Part shown: positions 20,534-29,769 of the stretch, piece by piece
Layout: each line of letters opens with the position of its first letter
Numbering within the stretch: position 1 is the first letter of the stretch
Assembly (NCBI GenBank): GCA_019084025.1
Contig: JAHRBI010000001.1
Coordinates: forward strand, 456,663 to 520,662
Origin: Burkholderiaceae bacterium DAT-1
GTDB lineage: Bacteria > Pseudomonadota > Gammaproteobacteria > Burkholderiales > Chitinimonadaceae
Length of the DNA: 64,000 nucleotides
Direction of reading: 5' to 3'
Translations under genes and position numbers: made by a program
Notes under the pieces: model-generated
Databases searched by the model: none
Told to the model about the DNA's origin: nothing
What the model saw: only the letters and a program-made list of their open reading frames with translations

Positions 20534-21805
20534 ATGTCGCAAGTTATTGTTTTATATATTGTACATGAGTTTAATATGATCCTACTCCAGCTTTCGACTC
20601 ATCACAGCATCCCGCATGAGCACATCCGGCAAGCCCTCTCATTGGCCTTCAATGTCACGTCAAGCGGTGAACAGGGTCAACTGCTACTTTTGGCGCGGGA
20701 ACCGTCCGGCAGCGCATCCACGCAACCCGTTTCAATCAAGCCCCCGGAAGAAGCAGACCTGCTTGCAACACTGGCATGGACGCTCAATCATCAGGATGGT
20801 TCCCCATCCTCACATCCGATCATGGGTCACAGTCCCCCCATCATCTCACTTCGTGAAACCATTGCACGGTATGCGCCCTTCATTTGGCCGGTGCTGATTA
20901 CCGGAGAATCCGGCACAGGCAAAGAACTGGTCGCACATGCGCTGCATGCCCTCAGTCCGCGTGCCGATCAGCCATTTATGCGCGTCAATTGCGCAACCTT
21001 ACCAGAGAGTCTGGCCGAGTCCATTTTGTTTGGTTCGGCCAAGGGTGCATTTACAGGAGCAAGCAAAGATAGTCGCGGCTACTTCGAAACCTGTGGCGCC
21101 GGCACTTTATTTCTAGACGAAGTGGGCGAGTTATCGCCGGAGGTGCAAGCCAAACTCCTGCGCGTTCTGGAAAACCGTGAGTTCGTACGTGTGGGCGAAA
21201 CAACAGTACGCATGACGTCAGCCCGCATTGTGGCAGCCACCAATCGCGATCTGAACCAAGCAGTCGAGGAGGGATTGTTCCGCTCGGATTTGATGTACCG
21301 GCTCAATGTGCTGAATATCCAGACCCCGTCGCTCAGACAGTGCGGCGCGGATCGCTGGATCTGGCTCGATCATTTTTTGAACTGCCGGGATGGGAACTCG
21401 CTCCGACCAGCACTGGACATCGGCGCGCTCCAACGCCTGGCGAACCATCCTTTTGCAGGCAATATGCGGGAGCTGCGCAATTTTGCATTTCGCTTGTGCA
21501 CACACGCAGATCGGGCGTGTTTAAGCGCGGAGGATATCGAACCTCATCTGCCTCTACCTGTAGATACCTCCCACACCGAGCGTCGGCCTCATCCTCTGCA
21601 ACCCGGTTTCAAACTGGATGACTGGCTGAAGCAGATTGAGGCCAGTGTCATTATGTCGGCACTCAATCAGTGCCAGCATAATAAAACTGATGCAGCACGC
21701 CTGCTAGGGATCAAGCGCACTACGCTGCTAGGCAAACTACACGCGTTGTATCCATTGCTCATCATGTCTGACACGCTCTCTGATGATCTGCCATTATTTT
21801 TTTAA
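20534..21805 (+). CDS. Sigma-54-dependent transcriptional activator (no receiver domain)
   Basis: AAA+ enhancer-binding protein, 423 residues. The first 100 residues match no sensor domain that I recognise. The AAA+ part has Walker A GESGTGKE (124-131), an intact GAFTGA loop (171-176), Walker B TLFLDEVGEL and the arginine-finger region FRSDLMYRLN. A Fis-type helix-turn-helix ends the protein (NKTDAARLLGIKRTTLLGKL). The usual PLRER sequence after the finger is SLRQCGADRW, a divergent form. ATG 20576 is an alternative start. It is 27 bp from the secretin gene, so it probably controls the pilus-like operon, but I see no sigma-54 promoter upstream. Confidence 0.85.
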   Translation: MSQVIVLYIVHEFNMILLQLSTHHSIPHEHIRQALSLAFNVTSSGEQGQLLLLAREPSGSASTQPVSIKPPEEADLLATLAWTLNHQDGSPSSHPIMGHSPPIISLRETIARYAPFIWPVLITGESGTGKELVAHALHALSPRADQPFMRVNCATLPESLAESILFGSAKGAFTGASKDSRGYFETCGAGTLFLDEVGELSPEVQAKLLRVLENREFVRVGETTVRMTSARIVAATNRDLNQAVEEGLFRSDLMYRLNVLNIQTPSLRQCGADRWIWLDHFLNCRDGNSLRPALDIGALQRLANHPFAGNMRELRNFAFRLCTHADRACLSAEDIEPHLPLPVDTSHTERRPHPLQPGFKLDDWLKQIEASVIMSALNQCQHNKTDAARLLGIKRTTLLGKLHALYPLLIMSDTLSDDLPLFF

Positions 21806-21832
21806 TCATTTTACTTATATATTTTATAATTA

Positions 21833-23278
21833 ATGTACAAATTAATCATATCCATCATGTTAATAGTCGCAATCCATCTTTCTGCCAGAGGTGAATCTGC
21901 CACGTACTCACTCGAAGTACGCGATGTCCCCTTACGCGAAGTGCTCACGGCACTCGCTGCCGACAGCGGGATGGAATTGCAAATCCAGACAGGCAGCGAC
22001 GCTCGTCTTACGCTCCTATTGAAGAACAGACCGCTTGCCACGCTGCTGGAGGCAATTGCCCTACAAACAGGATTGCTGATCGAGATTCGCGATAAGCGCA
22101 TTCTCGTCAACGATGATGTCCCTACCCTGCATACCTACCGCGTGGACTATCCCCAGATCGCCCGACAGATGAAAGGGCATGTTTCCTTGTCTACCGCAGT
22201 TGGCACCACGGGTAGCGCACAGGCAAACGCCCCCCAGACGGGCAATAGCAGTGAAACCGACCTCACTAGCGCCAGCGATCAGCAATTCTGGGGCCGACTG
22301 GAAAAGGCCATCGCCACATTACTGCAACCCGCCGCACCTCTGCAGGGCGATGCAAGTGCACCCGTGCCACGATTTGTTCTACACCCAGAAAGCGGGGTCA
22401 TTGCTGCGTGGCTCAAACGTGGCGAACACCTTGCACTTACCACCTTCCTGAACGATATCAATCTGCAATCACACCGGCAGATTCTGATCGACGCGGCACT
22501 GGTTGAGCTTGAACTCAAGGAGGAATTTTCAGCGGGTGTGAATTGGAGCGTGCTTTTAGGCGGAAAGCGACTGGAATTCGGTCAATCCAGCCTGGGTAGC
22601 AGATTGAGCACCGAGCCCTTCGGACTGGCGCGCTATTTGTCAGGCGACCTGAATGGCGTCCTGAAGCTACTTGAGTCAGTTGGCTCGGCGCGTGTGCTAT
22701 CAAACCCGCGCATCATGGCGCTCAACAATCAAAGTGCAGTCTTGAAAGTAGTAGACGAAAAAGTCTACTTCAGTACACAAATCGATATCCGCGAGGCCAC
22801 GGAGCGCACACCGGAGCGCCGCGTATACAGCAGTACGGTTCATACAGTCCCCGTCGGATTTGTGATGACAGTCCTGCCTCAGATCAGTGCTCATGGCGAC
22901 CTTATCCTGCATATCCGCCCCACGATTAGCCGTATCACCGGTTATCGGGATGATCCGGCAATTGCCATGCTGCAAGCAGATGGACTGGCCGCTCAAAGTA
23001 TCCGCAATCCCGTTCCGGAAATTCAGGTACGCGAAATCGAATCACTCTTAACGCTCGCCGACGGGGAAACAGCCGTGCTCGGCGGACTGGTGCAGCAGCA
23101 GAGGGATCATGATCTGGATCGTGTGCCGGGCAGTCAGACCTTTCCGTTTGGACTGGATCGGCTCTTTGGTAGTCAGTCACGTCTTGCTCGACGCACAGAG
23201 CTGCTGATTGTGCTCCGGGCACACATCAAGGCTGCAGAATCCCGCTGGCCTGATGCCCTACCCGAGGAGGTTCGATGA
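21833..23278 (+). CDS. Secretin, MshL/PilQ-like
   Basis: Outer-membrane secretin channel for a type II/type IV pilus-like machine. A leader ending near SARGES is followed by an STN-like domain (about residues 24-95: SLEVRDVPLREVLTALAADSG). A secretin core follows, with QILIDAALVELELKEEFSAGVNW, the SNPRIMALNNQSAVLKV block, and a C-terminal VREIESLLTLADGETAVLGGLV then RTELLIVLRAHI. At 481 residues it is short for PilQ and closest in layout to MshL of MSHA pili. No lipobox is seen. Confidence 0.88.
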   Translation: MYKLIISIMLIVAIHLSARGESATYSLEVRDVPLREVLTALAADSGMELQIQTGSDARLTLLLKNRPLATLLEAIALQTGLLIEIRDKRILVNDDVPTLHTYRVDYPQIARQMKGHVSLSTAVGTTGSAQANAPQTGNSSETDLTSASDQQFWGRLEKAIATLLQPAAPLQGDASAPVPRFVLHPESGVIAAWLKRGEHLALTTFLNDINLQSHRQILIDAALVELELKEEFSAGVNWSVLLGGKRLEFGQSSLGSRLSTEPFGLARYLSGDLNGVLKLLESVGSARVLSNPRIMALNNQSAVLKVVDEKVYFSTQIDIREATERTPERRVYSSTVHTVPVGFVMTVLPQISAHGDLILHIRPTISRITGYRDDPAIAMLQADGLAAQSIRNPVPEIQVREIESLLTLADGETAVLGGLVQQQRDHDLDRVPGSQTFPFGLDRLFGSQSRLARRTELLIVLRAHIKAAESRWPDALPEEVR

Positions 23279-23559
23279 GCAGACCGATACGCATGATCCG
23301 TCTTGGCCGCACATCGAAGCATCACGGTCTGGCCTGGGTCATCTGCACGCTGATTAGCCTAGGCTGCTGGTGGCCCGTTCAATGGCATCCGGACACGCAG
23401 GCAGCATCTCGCACACCTTCTGCGCCAGCGACCAGTGAACCGGCATCTGTCGCACTGCCAACGCCCCGACTGCAGTCCGCTGTCCAGATCCAGGGGAGCA
23501 AGCTGCAAGCCATTCCGCCCCTTCGACTGACCCGTATGCCCAACTCACAAGGCAAATGA
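23275..23559 (+). CDS. Small single-pass protein of pilus-like operon
   Basis: A 94-residue protein with one membrane segment (HGLAWVICTLISLGCWW, about residues 17-33) and a Pro/Ala/Ser-rich periplasmic tail. It overlaps the secretin gene by 4 bp (ATGA) and ends 3 bp before the ATPase gene. The topology fits a small inner-membrane link such as a minimal GspC/PilP-like part, but no motif proves this. Confidence 0.65.
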   Translation: MSRPIRMIRLGRTSKHHGLAWVICTLISLGCWWPVQWHPDTQAASRTPSAPATSEPASVALPTPRLQSAVQIQGSKLQAIPPLRLTRMPNSQGK

Positions 23560-23562
23560 ACC

Positions 23563-25050
23563 ATGACAAGTCGTCCAACTGTCCGTTTTGGTGAATCATT
23601 AGTCGCTGAAGGCATCCTGCATCCTGACCAACTTCACCTGGCACTGACGGCACAACGCACCCTCGGCAAACCCATTGGCGAAACATTAATCGAGCTGGGC
23701 TTTTCTCAGGCGCAGGACATCTGGCCCAGACTTGCAAAAAGACTAGGAAATGAACTAGTCACCACACTGGATACGTGCATTGGCGAGATGCCATTCAGCC
23801 CTCATCTCGCACGCCGTTATCAAGTCTGGCCAGCCCGACTGGACACTGCCGCTCGCACCATGACCCTGGCAATGTCACGCCCACAGGATACAGTTGTCCT
23901 GGACATGCTGACGCGGCATTTACATCGCGATTGGTTAATCGAGCCTGCATTGTGCGACCCGCTCACTTTGGCGCAAGCACTGTCCCTGGAGCAGCGGCCG
24001 CCAATGGCGTGGCAGGATCTGGATGCGCCGGGCATACTGGATGACTGTCTGGGCGAGGCACATCGACTACGCGCCTCGGACATTCATTTCGAACCCGGAC
24101 GCTACAGTGGTGATATCCGCATGCGAATTGATGGGGTGCTACATCTGCAGCACAGTGCCTCGCTCGATCGCTGGCCTCAGCTCATCAATCGCATCAAAAC
24201 ACTTGCGGGCATGGACATTACCGACACACGCCATCCTCAGGATGGCCGGTTTTCCTGGCAAGGCCAGCATGCAAAGCTGGAAATCAGAGTATCCAGCCTG
24301 CCCACAATCGACGGCGAGAAACTCGTGCTCCGCCTTGCGGACCTCAATATGGGTCCGCGCAGCCTGGCATCGCTTGGCCTGGCTCCACCAGTGCAATCCG
24401 CACTTGAGCTCGCCATGCGCTATCCCTCCGGGCTGATTCTTGTCTGCGGCCCCACGGGTTCGGGTAAGACATCTACGTTGCATGCGCTAGTCGCCACCCT
24501 ATCCAGCCCCGGCATTCATATTGCGACGCTTGAAGACCCAGTGGAAGTCAGGTTACCCCACATTCGTCAAACCGCCATTTCCGAACAGCTGAATTTCCCG
24601 GATGGCATCCGTGCCCTGATGCGCCAGGATCCGGACATCATTCTGATTGGCGAAATTCGGGATGCAGAAACTGCAGCCATGGCCATGCGCGCTGCCATGA
24701 CAGGACATCTGGTCTTATCTACCGTACACGCATCCTCCACTCGAAACGCCGTGCTGCGCATGGAGGAGCTGGGCATCTCAACGCGCCAGCTTGCCAGCGA
24801 ACTGAAACTGATCCTGTCGCAGCGTCTGGTGCGTACACAGTGTCCGCACTGCTTTGGCGCGGGATGCAGCCTTTGCCAGCATCGCGGCTTCAAGGGTAGA
24901 ACCATTCTGGCCGAATGCCTGATACCTGACTGTACTGCACTAGACAGTCTGCATCCGCAACACACCCTTCAGGATGATGCCCAACGCATTCTTCGTGCGG
25001 GGTTAACCACAGCGGCAGAAATCGAACGCGTGACAGGATGGCGGCCGTGA
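23563..25050 (+). CDS. Pilus/secretion assembly ATPase with MshEN domain (MshE/PilB-like)
   Basis: Cytoplasmic hexameric motor, 495 residues. The N-terminus (about 8-46) reads FGESLVAEGILHPDQLHLAL, then PIGETLIELG. This is the MshEN pattern that binds cyclic di-GMP in MshE. The motor has Walker A GPTGSGKTSTL (about 297), the Asp box LEDPVEVRL, Walker B DIILIGEIRDAET and the His box HLVLSTVHASST. A four-cysteine zinc loop (CPHCFGAGCSLC) is near the C-terminus. It overlaps the platform gene by 13 bp. Confidence 0.9.
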   Translation: MTSRPTVRFGESLVAEGILHPDQLHLALTAQRTLGKPIGETLIELGFSQAQDIWPRLAKRLGNELVTTLDTCIGEMPFSPHLARRYQVWPARLDTAARTMTLAMSRPQDTVVLDMLTRHLHRDWLIEPALCDPLTLAQALSLEQRPPMAWQDLDAPGILDDCLGEAHRLRASDIHFEPGRYSGDIRMRIDGVLHLQHSASLDRWPQLINRIKTLAGMDITDTRHPQDGRFSWQGQHAKLEIRVSSLPTIDGEKLVLRLADLNMGPRSLASLGLAPPVQSALELAMRYPSGLILVCGPTGSGKTSTLHALVATLSSPGIHIATLEDPVEVRLPHIRQTAISEQLNFPDGIRALMRQDPDIILIGEIRDAETAAMAMRAAMTGHLVLSTVHASSTRNAVLRMEELGISTRQLASELKLILSQRLVRTQCPHCFGAGCSLCQHRGFKGRTILAECLIPDCTALDSLHPQHTLQDDAQRILRAGLTTAAEIERVTGWRP

Positions 25051-26123
25051 CACCATTTCTACGTCATTCTCGCGCCGCTTATCCGGTTCAAGATGAAGAT
25101 CTGGCTGAGTTCTGCTTTCAGCTGGCCCAGCTACTCGACGCTGGCTTACCTCTCGCGCAGGCATTGAAGCTGCAGCACGATCTGGTGGTTCATGCACGCT
25201 GGCGCACAGCCGTTCAGCAAATGGCGGCCATCATAGAAAGCGGCTTTCCCCTTTCGGATGCGCTGCGGCGCTGCGGGCTTCAGATTCCATTGCACTGTCT
25301 GGCCGTCATTCGAGCAGGCGAACTCAGCGGAAAACTACCCGAAGCACTGGGTCGCCTGGAAGCCGTTTTGCAGCAACATGTCGCAGCGCGCAAACACTTA
25401 CGGAAGGCACTGACCTATCCGGCACTGGTGCTGATGGTGGGTGGCGGAGCCAGCGTCTTTATCATTGGCTGGCTACTCCCTCAACTTGCCGGCATGTTCA
25501 GTGCGTTTGGCAGTCAGCCACCCGCTACGATGCGAGCCTTGCTGTCCGTGAATGAGGTGTTTCGCCAGGCACCTATCCTTTCCTGTCTCTGCCTATTCGC
25601 ACCGCCCTTATGCTTCGGAATGGCCACGCTGCTATCTACCCGATTCCAGCGATGGCTGGGGCATGTCCTGGAGTCCGCGCCAGTCATCGGCGCATGGCGG
25701 CAAGAATGGCGAGCCAGTCATCTGGCCTCACAGCTCGCCATGCTGTTCGAGTCCGGTATGCCCCTCGCAGAGTGCGTATCCGTCTGCGCACACAACCAGT
25801 CAAATCCAGAGCTTGGGCACTCTCTTCGACAGTGCTGCGTACATCTGGAAAATGGCCATCCGCTGAGTCTTGCCCTCGGCAGGCATCTTCGCTTGCCTAG
25901 CCTGTTTATCCAATTGATTCAAACAGGCGAACACACCGGTGCCCTGCTCTCTACCCTGAAACGCGCCCACACCTATTTCGAACGGCGGTGCCAGCAGCGC
26001 ACCGATAAGCTCATCGCCAGTATCGAGCCTGCTTTGACGCTGCTCCTTGGGGGAATCATGACAGGCATCATTGCCGCGGTGATGCTGCCCGTGTACGACT
26101 TAGTGGGCAAATTAGGAGGATAG
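25038..26123 (+). CDS. Inner-membrane platform protein (GspF/PilC/MshG-like)
   Basis: Integral platform protein on which the ATPase turns, 361 residues. Two GspF repeats are seen: FCFQLAQLLDAGLPLAQAL (about 24-42) and HLASQLAMLFESGMPLAECV (about 231-250), each followed by membrane helices, with three helices in all (VLMVGGGASVFIIGWLLPQL, ILSCLCLFAPPLCF, LTLLLGGIMTGIIAAVMLPVY). ATG 25038 overlaps the ATPase stop. Confidence 0.9.
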   Translation: MAAVTPFLRHSRAAYPVQDEDLAEFCFQLAQLLDAGLPLAQALKLQHDLVVHARWRTAVQQMAAIIESGFPLSDALRRCGLQIPLHCLAVIRAGELSGKLPEALGRLEAVLQQHVAARKHLRKALTYPALVLMVGGGASVFIIGWLLPQLAGMFSAFGSQPPATMRALLSVNEVFRQAPILSCLCLFAPPLCFGMATLLSTRFQRWLGHVLESAPVIGAWRQEWRASHLASQLAMLFESGMPLAECVSVCAHNQSNPELGHSLRQCCVHLENGHPLSLALGRHLRLPSLFIQLIQTGEHTGALLSTLKRAHTYFERRCQQRTDKLIASIEPALTLLLGGIMTGIIAAVMLPVYDLVGKLGG

Positions 26124-26125
26124 CC

Positions 26126-27283
26126 ATGGGTCGGCACGATCCGGATCTGATCCTGATAGACGATGATGGAATTTGGTTTCTGCCTGACAATACGCCATTG
26201 GATCAGGCCATTCAGCTAAGCGATCAGGATGACTGGCTTCCTGCACTGGGTCAGTCGACACGGCAGCTGTTTATACTGCTCAACTTGGCCAGCGAATCCA
26301 TCAGCGAAATACCCCCGATGGCGAGCGAGCACGATTGGCAGCAGACTTGGTCAATGGGAGATCGCACCCTGCACTTTCACTGTCGCGAGGCCGGCATGCG
26401 CGACTGGCTGGCGCAGACGCTCAAGCCACTGTCCCGACCCTGGCGAGTGGTCAGTGCAGCCATGCTGGCCGCGCACGCGCTGTTGCCGCATCTGCAGACG
26501 CCCACCTTGCTCGCCTTACCGCTAGGCAGACGTACACGCATGCTACTGTGTGAGCACGGTGCAATATTGCATAGCACCGACCATGGCGAGCAATTGGGAA
26601 ACGATGATTGGATCAGGCCACAGCTGCAGGAATATCGCATCCTCCGATTAGCCGCCCCTCTCACCCTGATGATCAGCACCGAGGCAAACGGAGAGGGTGT
26701 AGGGCAGCACGCAGAACGTGCAGGACTCGACATCTGCTTAATCGACATCCCGCCTGATATTTCTCTGCTTTCCGTACTGTGCCGCCAGGGAGGACTGCAC
26801 TGTCCTGTGCTGATGCGGGCACCAGACATACTGTCCAGTCATGGTTACGCGAGCCCCGCATGGCAGCGCCGCTTTATCGCGCTCTCACTTGCCGCGCTCG
26901 GCTTGAGTGGGGTTCTGCATGGATACAGCCAGTCGACGCGTCACTATCTGGCAACCCGCCCGGCACCATTACCTCACGTGACGGAATCTTCGCATTCAGG
27001 TTCGCAGTCCGCCACATGGTCAGCGCTGATTGCCGATGCAGATGAACATCAGACTCGGCCCGATCGCGATTTGCATGCGCTGGCAGCCCGACTGATGCCG
27101 CCACCGGATATCCGAATTGACCAAATCCGCTGGCAATCTAACGGGGGAAATGTACGTAGTACGCTGACCTATCATGGCCCAGACGCCTCTGCGCGCATCT
27201 GGATCGATCAGCTGCAGCGAACACCGGGCCTGATCATCCATCAGGATACCCACACCCTGGACGTCACTCATCCATTGCCATGA
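26126..27283 (+). CDS. PilM/PilN-like fused assembly protein (MshI-like)
   Basis: A 385-residue bitopic protein with a cytoplasmic half (1-250), one membrane segment near 253-268 (FIALSLAALGLSGVLHGYS) and a periplasmic part of about 110 residues ending in LQRTPGLIIHQDTHTLDVTHPLP. That last stretch resembles the ferredoxin-like end of PilN/GspL. The cytoplasmic half is divergent and I see no clear actin-like ATP motifs. AGGAGG precedes the ATG. The call rests on position and topology. Confidence 0.6.
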   Translation: MGRHDPDLILIDDDGIWFLPDNTPLDQAIQLSDQDDWLPALGQSTRQLFILLNLASESISEIPPMASEHDWQQTWSMGDRTLHFHCREAGMRDWLAQTLKPLSRPWRVVSAAMLAAHALLPHLQTPTLLALPLGRRTRMLLCEHGAILHSTDHGEQLGNDDWIRPQLQEYRILRLAAPLTLMISTEANGEGVGQHAERAGLDICLIDIPPDISLLSVLCRQGGLHCPVLMRAPDILSSHGYASPAWQRRFIALSLAALGLSGVLHGYSQSTRHYLATRPAPLPHVTESSHSGSQSATWSALIADADEHQTRPDRDLHALAARLMPPPDIRIDQIRWQSNGGNVRSTLTYHGPDASARIWIDQLQRTPGLIIHQDTHTLDVTHPLP

Positions 27284-27729
27284 TACCCACCCGCCTCGCC
27301 TCACTCATCGCGCCGTGTCTTGCCTTGCTAAGCAGCGTGCTGGCCATACATATGTCAGCCCAGGCATACGGACTAGCTGTGATGAGTCAGACCAGGATGC
27401 GTCCGGTGCAAAGTCCGCCATCCATACCTGCACCAACCGCCATCACACATGCACTTATCCATGATCCACGGGCCGCATGGCACACCGCGCGCTCCCCTCT
27501 TCCCCCTACCCTGATTACGATCGGAGATGCCGTGGCACCTGACCCGAACGGGTGGTTGCACGTGTCTCTCGTGGTAGATGGCATATTTGTACATGATGTT
27601 GCCGCAATCGAATGGCTCGGTAGCCTGGCAATGCTTCCCGGGCGTGTGCACTTTGATCGCTGCATCCTGACGCGCACATCGGGCGCCCATTTGCGTTGCG
27701 AAGGTGAACTCAGATGGCTACAGCCATGA
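27280..27729 (+). CDS. PilO/MshJ-like small assembly protein
   Basis: A 149-residue protein with an N-terminal membrane helix (LIAPCLALLSSVLAIHMSA) and a short periplasmic domain ending FVHDVAAIEWLGSLAMLPGR, then VHFDRCILTR. This is the pattern of the C-terminal PilO/GspM ferredoxin-like fold. It overlaps the previous gene by 4 bp. It lacks the usual coiled coil, so it is smaller than PilO. Confidence 0.55.
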   Translation: MIPTRLASLIAPCLALLSSVLAIHMSAQAYGLAVMSQTRMRPVQSPPSIPAPTAITHALIHDPRAAWHTARSPLPPTLITIGDAVAPDPNGWLHVSLVVDGIFVHDVAAIEWLGSLAMLPGRVHFDRCILTRTSGAHLRCEGELRWLQP

Positions 27730-28040
27730 ACACCCTGCTCCTTCTGGGGCTGCTATCCGTCCCACCACAGAACGAATCCCTTGGAACGCTCTTGTTTACG
27801 CCTCATGAACGACACGTGATTGACCAACAAGGTTCTGCGATTCCACAGCAAGGCAGGCTCGAGAGAAACGGCAAAATTTTGCGACTCTGGACACAAGACC
27901 GCGCATACGAACCCCATTTTTTTGCTCCCACCAGCAATGAAAGAATACCCATTAAAAACAGAAAGATAGGCAAGAATCCCGGACAAAACCGGTCTCACAC
28001 CGAAAAAAATTTGCAGAAAAAGGTTGACGCACCTTCTTAA
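27726..28040 (+). CDS. MshK-like small periplasmic protein
   Basis: A 104-residue protein with a short hydrophobic N-terminus (MNTLLLLGLLSVPP), then TLLFTPHERHVID and GRLERNGKILRLW. The two blocks resemble the MshK-type pattern (a TP-x-ER box, then a ridged RxDGxxxxW box). The tail is lysine-rich. I start at ATG 27726, which overlaps the preceding stop as ATGA like the other joints of this operon. The tRNA-Phe begins 27 bp later. Confidence 0.5.
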   Translation: MNTLLLLGLLSVPPQNESLGTLLFTPHERHVIDQQGSAIPQQGRLERNGKILRLWTQDRAYEPHFFAPTSNERIPIKNRKIGKNPGQNRSHTEKNLQKKVDAPS

Positions 28041-28067
28041 ATCGGGTTTAATGCGCGTCTCACTTGC

Positions 28068-28143
28068 GGCCGGTTAGCTCAGTTGGTAGAGCAGCGGATT
28101 GAAAATCCGCGTGTCCGTGGTTCGATTCCGCGACCGGCCACCA
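28068..28143 (+). tRNA. tRNA-Phe (GAA)
   Basis: A complete 76-base cloverleaf with acceptor stem GGCCGGT/ACCGGCC, D arm GCTC/GAGC, anticodon stem GCGGA/TCCGC around loop TTGAAAA (anticodon GAA), T arm CGTGG-TTCGATT-CCGCG and an encoded CCA. Its 3' 48 bases are repeated at 40030-40077, marking it as the integration site of a mobile element. Confidence 0.97.
28096..28143. repeat. attL (3' part of tRNA-Phe)
   Basis: These 48 bases, from the 3' part of the anticodon arm to the CCA end, are identical to 40030-40077. Similarity continues about 70 bases further, over the tRNA terminator, with a few differences. Confidence 0.9.
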
Positions 28144-28177
28144 TCCCCACTCTGTGGGACTTGTGAGGAAATACTTG

Positions 28178-28213
28178 AAACCCGCTTTGCTCATTGCAAC
28201 GCGGGTTTTTTGT
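28178..28213 (+). terminator. tRNA-Phe terminator, element-side copy
   Basis: AACCCGC and GCGGGTT pair around a 15-base loop and are followed by TTTTTTG. A near copy is at 40112-40148 next to attR, so one of the two was brought by the element. The tRNA transcript therefore still meets a terminator after integration. Confidence 0.85.
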
Positions 28214-28375
28214 TTTCAAATGTTCAAGGAACGGCTGCCGGGCTATAGCCAGCAAACCATTGGTACCGTGCTCCCGACAGGCGAAATACAGCCCGCGTTT
28301 TTGAGCTACGCGCTTTTACCGTAGTAAAACAGGTTAGTAACCTTACTTACTGTGTCCTCATTCATCTTTGCCCCT

Positions 28376-29488
28376 TTAATTGAATTTTTTTAAATATCGA
28401 CTGAACACCCATCCTCGCACCACAACACCGCCACCATCATCAGACCATGCAACAAGAGACCAATCCCCTCGTTTCTCCATCAACGCAACCACTTGCCCCA
28501 ATTGAAATTGACCGACAACTGGTGAGTTAGCAGATGGATTAAGTCTCACATTAATCGCCTTTCCTGAAACCAGTCTGAATTTTTCGAGGACAGCCCTATC
28601 CTCCACCTCAGAAATTACGTGTTTTTTTATCTTCTTCTCCACCTCACGTGGCGGAGCTGTTAAATAGTTTTTCACATAGTAATCAACACCAGAGTTAATA
28701 AAAGAAAAAGCAAAAGTCATTATTATTGGAAAAACAAACAAGGTTAAAATCTTCTCAAGGACCGGACTCTTTAAAGCCTTGACTTCAGCAATCAGCCTTT
28801 CCAGAACCTGTTCAATTCTTTCAGAGGAATCACTAAAAATCTTATCTGCAATTTCATCGGCAATTCTTTGAATTTCAGCACAGCTAAACGTTGCAGAACC
28901 CAGCGAAATAGTATTATCGGGACCTAGCTCTACTTTATCATCGAAGTAGCTATAGATTGCGGACCACTCCTCTCTTGTAGCATACTTAATAATACTTTCA
29001 ATCCCCAAAGACTTGAAAGTCGAATTCATTCCAGAAAAGTCGCTCAAAACACGGCTTGCCTCTAATGCATCCCTATATTCTTTTAAAGGATCCAAAATAT
29101 GCAGCGACCTTAATCCATCACGCAGCTCTTGAATAGGATCAAGCACATTATACTTATCATAAATTCTGCGGTATTCGCTTAATGGATCATGCATCACTAA
29201 TGCTTGTAAGGATTCACGATAGGTACTGAAGGGGAGCGCCTCTATCCCAAGCAATACCTCACGAAGTTCCCCAACTGAATGTAAAGCTGAGGTGGACCTT
29301 TCAAAATCAGCAAAATAGCGAAGATGATCATTCCTAGAAGATAGGACATCCAATGAGCCGCTATTGTATTTCAACATCGTACCCCATCCTCCCATCTTCA
29401 AAGAGTCAAGGAGTTCTCTCTTAGACTCCTGCAGTTGGAGCATACCCAGCGCACCCCTGATACCCAGCAGCTGATCGTAATTATTCAT
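28376..29488 (-). CDS. SH3b-domain membrane protein, unknown function
   Basis: A 370-residue protein not recognised as a known family. Residues 1-160 are charged and helical and contain three related units: DPLSEYRRIYDKY, DPIQELRDGLRSL and DPLKEYRDALEAS. A membrane helix follows near 250-270 (ILTLFVFPIIMTFAFSF). The C-terminal 70 residues are a bacterial SH3 domain (INVRLNPSANSPVVGQF ... GDWSLVAW ... GWVFSRYL). It is the first gene inside attL, transcribed toward the tRNA, and lacks a strong sign of being a phage structural gene. A sensing or defence role is possible but is only inference. Confidence 0.75.
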   Translation of the reverse strand: MNNYDQLLGIRGALGMLQLQESKRELLDSLKMGGWGTMLKYNSGSLDVLSSRNDHLRYFADFERSTSALHSVGELREVLLGIEALPFSTYRESLQALVMHDPLSEYRRIYDKYNVLDPIQELRDGLRSLHILDPLKEYRDALEASRVLSDFSGMNSTFKSLGIESIIKYATREEWSAIYSYFDDKVELGPDNTISLGSATFSCAEIQRIADEIADKIFSDSSERIEQVLERLIAEVKALKSPVLEKILTLFVFPIIMTFAFSFINSGVDYYVKNYLTAPPREVEKKIKKHVISEVEDRAVLEKFRLVSGKAINVRLNPSANSPVVGQFQLGQVVALMEKRGDWSLVAWSDDGGGVVVRGWVFSRYLKKFN

Positions 29489-29650
29489 CTATCACACCCC
29501 GCAGAACGATAGTTAACTTTACCATTCGAGCAGGACCTTATCCACACAATCTATTTCACAGAATAATGATATACAAACATACTTTAACCCGAATCTAAAT
29601 ATTTATTGGACAGATATATTTCCTCGAATCATCAACCATTACGAGGAAAT

Positions 29651-29764
29651 ATGCCTACCCATCACGAAACCTCCGACTCTATTCTTGAAATCAATTTTGA
29701 ACTTGAAATTGACTTCAGCATTTCCATTCATCCCGAAAACCTGATCGACCACATTTTGGGATAA
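29651..29764 (+). CDS. Small acidic protein (37 aa)
   Basis: A short frame from MPTHHETSDSILEINFELE to HPENLIDHILG with GAGGAAAT about 5 bases before the ATG. It ends 5 bp before the next gene, so the two probably form one transcript. It is acidic with alternating hydrophobic residues. Function unknown. Confidence 0.5.
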   Translation: MPTHHETSDSILEINFELEIDFSISIHPENLIDHILG

Positions 29765-29769
29765 CCATC

